A DNA stretch of 15,137 nucleotides from Haplosporangium gracile. Lineage: Eukaryota > Mortierellomycota > Mortierellomycetes > Mortierellales > Mortierellaceae. The stretch is taken from NCBI GenBank assembly GCA_015499985.1, contig JAAAUF010000973.1, positions 1-15,137 of the forward strand, given 5' to 3'. Made by a program: the position numbers and the translations under genes. The notes under the pieces were generated by a model, which worked only from the letters and a program-made list of their open reading frames with translations, had not been told where the DNA came from and did not search any database. Below, in pieces: positions 10,331-15,137 of the stretch (its first letter is position 1; each line of letters opens with the position of its first letter).

Positions 10331-10563
10331 GGTGAGCTGTATGTTCTTTGGTCGAGAGTGTCGGTAAGTAGGACAAAGGATAAAAAGAAAGAAAAAAACG
10401 CCGCCAAATTTCTTCAAAAGGAATGGTCAAAGAAAGTTGGCTGCACGTGATGAGTCGTATTTGAGCCTGTTCGTTTCCCAGAGCCTTTCTTGCAGCCAAC
10501 CTTCTCCCTCCTTCACACACACCTTTTCGACTCTCCCACCTTCTCCACCTTCCCCCGCCTGAA
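10331..10563. promoter_or_regulatory. Divergent promoter region
   Basis: These 233 bp lie between the start codon of the minus-strand mannosyltransferase (10330) and the plus-strand C2CD5 homologue (10564), so both promoters and leaders must fit here. The C2CD5 side has a strong pyrimidine run at about 10497-10558, of the CT-rich type often found around fungal transcription starts. The mannosyltransferase side has an A/G-rich stretch at about 10376-10398, which reads CT-rich on its own strand. No clear TATA box is seen. Confidence 0.55.
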
Positions 10564-13500
10564 ATGCCATGCATCTTGAAGATCAGGGTCGTCGGCGCCA
10601 GGGATCTGCCCGTCATGGACAAGGCCTCCGACTTGACCGATGCCTACGTCGAGGTGCGCTTCGCTGACTTTGAAGCCCAACGCACAACCGTCTGCCGCAA
10701 AACACTCAACCCCGTCTGGAACGAGGTAGGACGCTGCCATGCATTCTCTGGTACCATACACACCCTTTACTCTTCAACAGCGCAGCGAATGACCTACTCA
10801 AAGAATGCTATGTGCATGCCATGATGACATAGGACTTTCGCTTCGAGGTCACTGATGATGCTGATCTCCAGAACGAGCCCTTGGAGCTCAAGGTGCTCGA
10901 CTACGACGCCATCACCGCAAACGACTCTGTCGGCTCCGTCTTTATCGACCTGAACCCACTTCTTCCCGTCAATTCACCCTGGCAAATCGCAGGATGGTTC
11001 CCCATTTACGATACAATTCGTGGCGTCCGTGGCGAGGTCAATGTCCAGGTCAAACTTCAGTTCTTTGGCGACGTCAACCCATTCAAGGATTCTTCTGCAG
11101 GCATCATGTTCTTTTCCACCACCTCCTTGCCAGCAGGATATCAAATTGTCGCGATGCACGGATTCGTGGATGCAATTGTCAACGAGGACGATCCAGAGTA
11201 TCATTGGAGCGACAGTTTCCGAACACAGCGCTCTTCCAACGAGGCACGCCAGCGCCTTCTCTTTCGACTTTCCGGACAGCTTCGACGACTGTTGGGCAAA
11301 GAGACGCTTGACATGGGGGGAAACGCCGTGCTGGGATATCAGCAATGCTTCGACCTGGAGAACGAGGAGCACGCCATCACCGCTCGCGCTGTCGGAACTG
11401 CTGTCAAGATCGCCGTAGTCTCTAACTCATCTTCTCAGTACACTGACAAGCAGCAGGCACTCACTCTGAACGACCTTCACACGGAAGATATTCTAACATC
11501 CGTCCTGGACCCTGAGCAAGAAGAGAGTCCCATCTTTACTGGTGTACCACCCACAGGAGCAGCAGCAGAAACCATGCCACCGACACCAACAACCAGGAGG
11601 CGTGGTTCATCCTTTTCAAGCGACAGTAGCAGCAGTACGGACTCTGCGCCTTCCATTGCTAGCGGCGCCAAAAACAGCATCAATAACTACAAGTATCTGG
11701 AGCAGCAGATTTTTACACTACACGAGTTTCCACCAGGAACTGTGTTTAACCTCGGAGGTATCGTGAGCGCGCGATCAGTCAAGCTGATTGAAAACGACGA
11801 TGTTGAGACGCGCGACGCTTGGTGGAATGAGCTGAGAGACGAGATCAAGTCGCATGCGCGCGTGGTCGGATGTTCGCACATCATTGGATACCAGGAAGTC
11901 ACTACTATCAACGACGAGCTGATCGTTCTTTCTGCAGTTGGAACAGCCGCGAACTTGGATATGACCGCCTTCACGCCTGGATTCTTTGACTCAGGCCGGA
12001 ACCTTTCGCGGTCAGGAAGCATTAGTCGATCGTATGTTGACAGCGGCGCGGATAACCTCTCGACCTCTGTTGGAGGAGTCAAGGCGAGTTTCCAGAACTC
12101 ACTCAAGGAGCAGCAGTGGATGGACATGCTGGCCAAGCGCAAAAGCAAACGAAAGCAACCCTCTGGTAAATACTGAGACGAGGAATTATTTTTTCTGTCT
12201 TTACGAGATAGATTTCTCAATTAATATCGCGCTTTTTATATCTAATGTAATCAGCATGTAGGATGTGCCATATCCCGTTTCACCGGAAATCATCGCCATT
12301 CCCTATGAGTCTCGTCAAGTGTCAAAAGTGCAAGAAGAAGTATGTCCCCGAGATCTTGTTGAGCACCGTAGAGCCACCTGCGGAATTGGGTGTAGTTGGC
12401 CAGAGCGCGTTCGTGGAAGCACATGTTTGCCGCGCCAAGAAGAGAAAGGACGGCGAATCGAACGCGACGATTGTCAGTGACGCGATCCCCTTTGTCGAGT
12501 ACGACCTCCACCGGCAGCTCATGTACAAACTCAAGATCCATGGATTGAATGCTATCTTTGGTCTGCGGTTCCAGCTCACGGTTGGAGACTCGTTGATTGT
12601 TGCTGTCGCTTGTGGAACGGCCATGTACCTCTCGGCACTACCGACACCACCGGCGCTGAGGATTTCGAGGAACTTGGATGTCATTGACGAGGAGGACAAG
12701 AAGTTGCTGGAGATGCAGCGCAAGATTATGGACCTTTCAGAAGCCAATCGACAGAACTTGGAGGCTGCCAAGCTGAGGGAGTCAGAAGACGGAGATCCAG
12801 CTCCATTACCACCTGTGCCGGACGGGAATAATTCGGCCCAGCAGGACGACGACAGCTCTGGATCTAGCTCGGACTCAGAGGATGAGGCTGAGAAGGACAA
12901 CTACCAGACCAACGTTGTCATCCAGATCGACGACGACGCAGACGAGGACTTAATGGCTGTTTTGCTGGACCCGGTCTTTACGGATGGATTCCTCCTTTGC
13001 AGCACCGAGACACTTCCCAACCATCCATACTTTGTCAACACCGACCCCATGATACCCGACAATGCCCATTTGATTACCACCATCAAACAGGGACATATCA
13101 ACATGATTTCACACCACCCCAACCGGCAGCTGGCAGCCCTTTTCCGCTCGATCTATGAGGATCTTCGTTTCCGGCTGTCGTACTTTACGGACTGTGTCCT
13201 GGCTGGCATCACTTACAACATTCAGCTGCCGAGGGCGAACGAGGTCCAGATTCAATTGACAGCCGTTGCACTTGGACAACAGCGGCAGATGGATACATTG
13301 GAGCCGTTGGGTGTACCAATCACCCTATCACCCTGGAGATCTGTCCCTGGATCGGCGGCTCTTTCTACCAACCACTCCCGATCCGAGTCCGAGAATGGAA
13401 GCTTTCCATCCAGGCCTTCATCAGACCCAAGACGACTCATAGCTACAGGAGAGGACTCGTCGATGGTGTTCCAAATGGACGAATGCCAGATCTCGGAATC

Positions 13501-14713
13501 GCCCCAGCAGCAGACACCTTCCTCAAGTCGATTGGCAACACCTGTCGGCACGATAACGGATATCAGTACCCGTCTTACGACGGCGGCTCCGACACATCGC
13601 CCTGTCTCACAGACGTCGAGTGAGACGGTTACTGGATCGACCGCTGCTACGGCGCCGAATACGCCTGTTCGGGAACGGTACAGTCGTCTGGGGATGGACA
13701 GTGAGCCGGGCACACCTCTTGATGGTCCAGTAAATCGACAGCTTGGGTACCGACCTCAGGACGGGCGAGGACAGCTCTCGACAGCGACGAATGTATCCAG
13801 TCTTGCGCCGACACCCAACTCCAACAACAACCAACCAGCCTCTTCGAACGGCAGTTCCAACAACGAGAATGTTTTGACAATGGGGGCCATGCGACCTGGG
13901 TTAGAGTACCCTCGCCATGCGCGTCAGCAATCTGTTTCGTCTGTCATGAGTCGACAGGGTCAGTTGGATGAGTCGGCCAGCAGGGTCGCGCTGCTGCCCA
14001 TGATGCCGGCCGACCGACCGTTTATCGAGATGACGCCGTTGTCGTTTATTCCGGGACGGACGCCGACGCGGTACCTGGGCAAGCTGTCGCTGCATTTCGT
14101 CAAAGAGACGCATATTCTGCATGATACAACGGTGTCGAGTGGGATGGGCGGCTTTGTGCATGTGTTTTTGATGGAGATCCAGGCGGTGGCGAGATCGCAT
14201 GTTGCGGCGCTGGGTGGAGATGCGATTGTGGGTCTGCGAGTCGATGAGAGCTTTTTTCAGGAGAGTGTCAAGAATCAAGGATATGCGCTGATCTCGATTA
14301 GTGGCGATGTTGTCGGCTGTGCGCTCACGGACCAGAACTCTTCCTCTTCCTCGTCGTCTGAAGAAGACGACGACGAGAACTCAGAGGATGAAGGTCAGAA
14401 ACAGGGTCAGGGGCAGAATCGACAGCAGGGTGATGATAATGAGAGCGTTTCGAGCAGAAGGCGCGGAGGACCTTTTGAGAACCAGGAAGGGGATACTCCG
14501 TTGATTGTTGGATGGCAGAGTAACCAGAGTATGGAAAGTGTCCAGATGCCTGCTGCTGCACTCCCTCTTTCGTCCGATACCACTGCTACTGCTGCTGTTG
14601 AGCAGGCGACGTCTTTGCCTGTGCCCACTACTCCTGCTACCCCTGTTACTCCTAACGCACCTATCGCTCCTTCGACACCTACCACACCTTCTCTTCCAGC
14701 CGAGGCTTCGTAG
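10564..14713 (+). CDS. C2CD5: C2CD5 (CDP138) homologue: C2 domain plus five YbjQ-like modules
   Basis: Exons 10564-10725, 10833-12165 and 12255-14713 join in frame to 1317 residues. The second acceptor must be the AG at 12253-12254, because the next AG breaks frame. Residues 1-130 are a C2 domain closely resembling animal C2CD5 (PVMDKASDLTDAYVEV; GWFPIYDTIRGVRGE). The calcium-loop aspartates D19, D26, D77, D79 and D85 are all present. Five YbjQ-like segments follow at about 146-246, 348-428, 534-623, 744-839 and 1091-1187. A CxxC..CxxC pair (C500, C503, C521, C524), probably zinc-binding, sits between the second and third. Linkers at 250-345, 640-715 and 840-1090 are Ser/Pro/acidic. The tail from 1188 is acidic and then Thr-Pro-rich, extending past my recollection of the animal end. 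In mammals C2CD5 is an AKT2 substrate that promotes GLUT4 vesicle fusion. A role in calcium-dependent membrane traffic is inferred here. Confidence 0.93.
12166..12254 (+). other. Intron 2 of the C2CD5 homologue
   Basis: This 89-nt intron has donor GTAAAT and acceptor TAATCAG, with a CTAAT-type branch candidate at 12242-12246. Without it the frame meets TGA at 12174-12176, so a reading without splicing would split the gene into two proteins of about 500 and 816 residues. Splicing restores the CRMCHIP segment, which matches the CxxC-HIP element of animal C2CD5. That match is the strongest evidence for the junction. Confidence 0.85.
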
Positions 14714-14863
14714 TCTTTTTTCTTCTTTTAAGAACGTTAATAAAAGCTTAAGAAAAAAACCCCTAAGAACGGTTTTCGGCTAAGTCGGTCTTGTGTTCAC
14801 TTTTTCATTTTGTTCAAAGGGGGGGGGGAAGGGGTTTTTTTTATTAGTTGCTTGAATGTAGTT
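14714..14863. terminator. Convergent 3' ends with a poly(A) signal
   Basis: This 150-bp gap lies between two converging genes. AATAAA at 14739-14744 is 26 nt after the C2CD5 stop on the plus strand, a good poly(A) signal followed by an A-rich stretch. A run of Gs at 14819-14828 and a T tract at 14835-14842 follow. On the minus strand, the gene ending at 14864 reads into the same gap, so the two 3' untranslated regions probably approach or overlap. Confidence 0.6.
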
Positions 14864-15118
14864 TCAGGCCATGTAACTTTCAAGCTCCTCACTCGATTCG
14901 ATAGGACGCTTATAGAGGCGAATACAGGGCTGGTACTGCGAGTCATTAAAGGAATTGATCTGCTGTTCCGTCAAGCTCTTGGAGGGCCCCACGCCGATCT
15001 GGAGGAGGGTCCTGTGGTTGGCGGCCAGGTCACTCAGGTCTGTGTAGTCAATCCGCGGGTTCTGCATGATAGTGAAGGATTCGAGGCGATCTAATTGGCA
15101 TAGGTATGAGACTAGGTT
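14864..15118 (-). CDS. C-terminal exon of an unidentified gene, possibly leucine-rich repeat
   Basis: On the minus strand an 84-residue open segment runs from an AG acceptor at 15120-15119 to a TGA stop at 14866-14864. Its start reads NLVSYLCQLDRLESFTI, with Leu spacing like a leucine-rich repeat, followed by DLSDLAANHRTLLQIGV. It ends in an acidic tail (SSEELESYMA). The rest of the gene lies beyond the right edge. The leucine pattern resembles the ends of the F-box/LRR proteins common in these fungi, but one partial repeat is too little to assign a family. The acceptor is preceded by a C run (CCCCCCAG), and the frame could instead continue to the window end without an intron. Confidence 0.55.
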   Translation of the reverse strand, partial: NLVSYLCQLDRLESFTIMQNPRIDYTDLSDLAANHRTLLQIGVGPSKSLTEQQINSFNDSQYQPCIRLYKRPIESSEELESYMA

Positions 15119-15137
15119 CTGGGGGGTTTTTTTTTTT

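Noticed and set aside
12255..12265. Independent gene starting at the ATG at 12263, or an acceptor at the AG at 12260-12261
   Set aside because: The downstream sequence continues C2CD5 directly. The later AG is out of frame, whereas the AG at 12253-12254 restores the conserved CxxC-HIP element.
13252..13880. Antisense open frames of 73-153 codons opposite the C2CD5 exon
   Set aside because: They are shadows of a long, GC-richer coding exon. The sense strand has the conserved protein and the antisense products have no motifs.
14580..14710. Thr-Pro-rich tail as a separate repeat element
   Set aside because: It is the degenerate low-complexity C-terminus of the C2CD5 homologue, not an exact nucleotide repeat.

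Overview
The window is nuclear DNA from a fungus. Five protein-coding genes can be supported. Their exons join in frame across short spliceosomal introns of 63 to 167 nt with GT..AG borders, often with a CTAAC-like branch site. The intergenic DNA is rich in poly-A and poly-T tracts. A Grc3-type RNA kinase and an Anp1/Mnn9-family Golgi mannosyltransferase point to fungi. A full-length C2CD5 homologue, a family best known from animals, together with the intron style, suggests an early-diverging lineage such as Mortierellomycotina. That placement is inference.

Layout: 1-2102 holds no gene I can support. It contains GC-rich hairpins near 70-145, a degenerate A-rich direct-repeat family at about 690-1085, and a 54-nt diverged direct repeat at 1531-1584 and 1667-1720. 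Next come three minus-strand genes in a row. At 5891-2103 is an 847-residue, 13-exon all-helical protein that I could not assign. At 8966-6077 is an 840-residue Grc3/NOL9 polynucleotide 5'-kinase in 5 exons. At 10330-9143 is a 359-residue type II membrane mannosyltransferase in 2 exons. A 233-bp divergent promoter region separates the mannosyltransferase from the plus-strand C2CD5 homologue at 10564-14713 (1317 residues, 3 exons). The last stretch, 15118-14864 on the minus strand, is the final exon of a gene that runs off the window and converges on the C2CD5 homologue.

The genes look like unrelated housekeeping functions: pre-rRNA ITS2 processing, Golgi N-glycan mannose extension, and calcium- and membrane-linked trafficking. 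They do not form an obvious cluster. The most interesting item is the C2CD5 homologue. After its N-terminal C2 domain I can trace five segments resembling the bacterial YbjQ (UPF0145) fold. Stand-alone YbjQ proteins assemble as homopentamers, so one chain with five copies suggests an intramolecular pseudo-pentameric ring. Exon structures and protein lengths were worked out by hand from splice signals and reading-frame continuity and have not been checked against transcripts.
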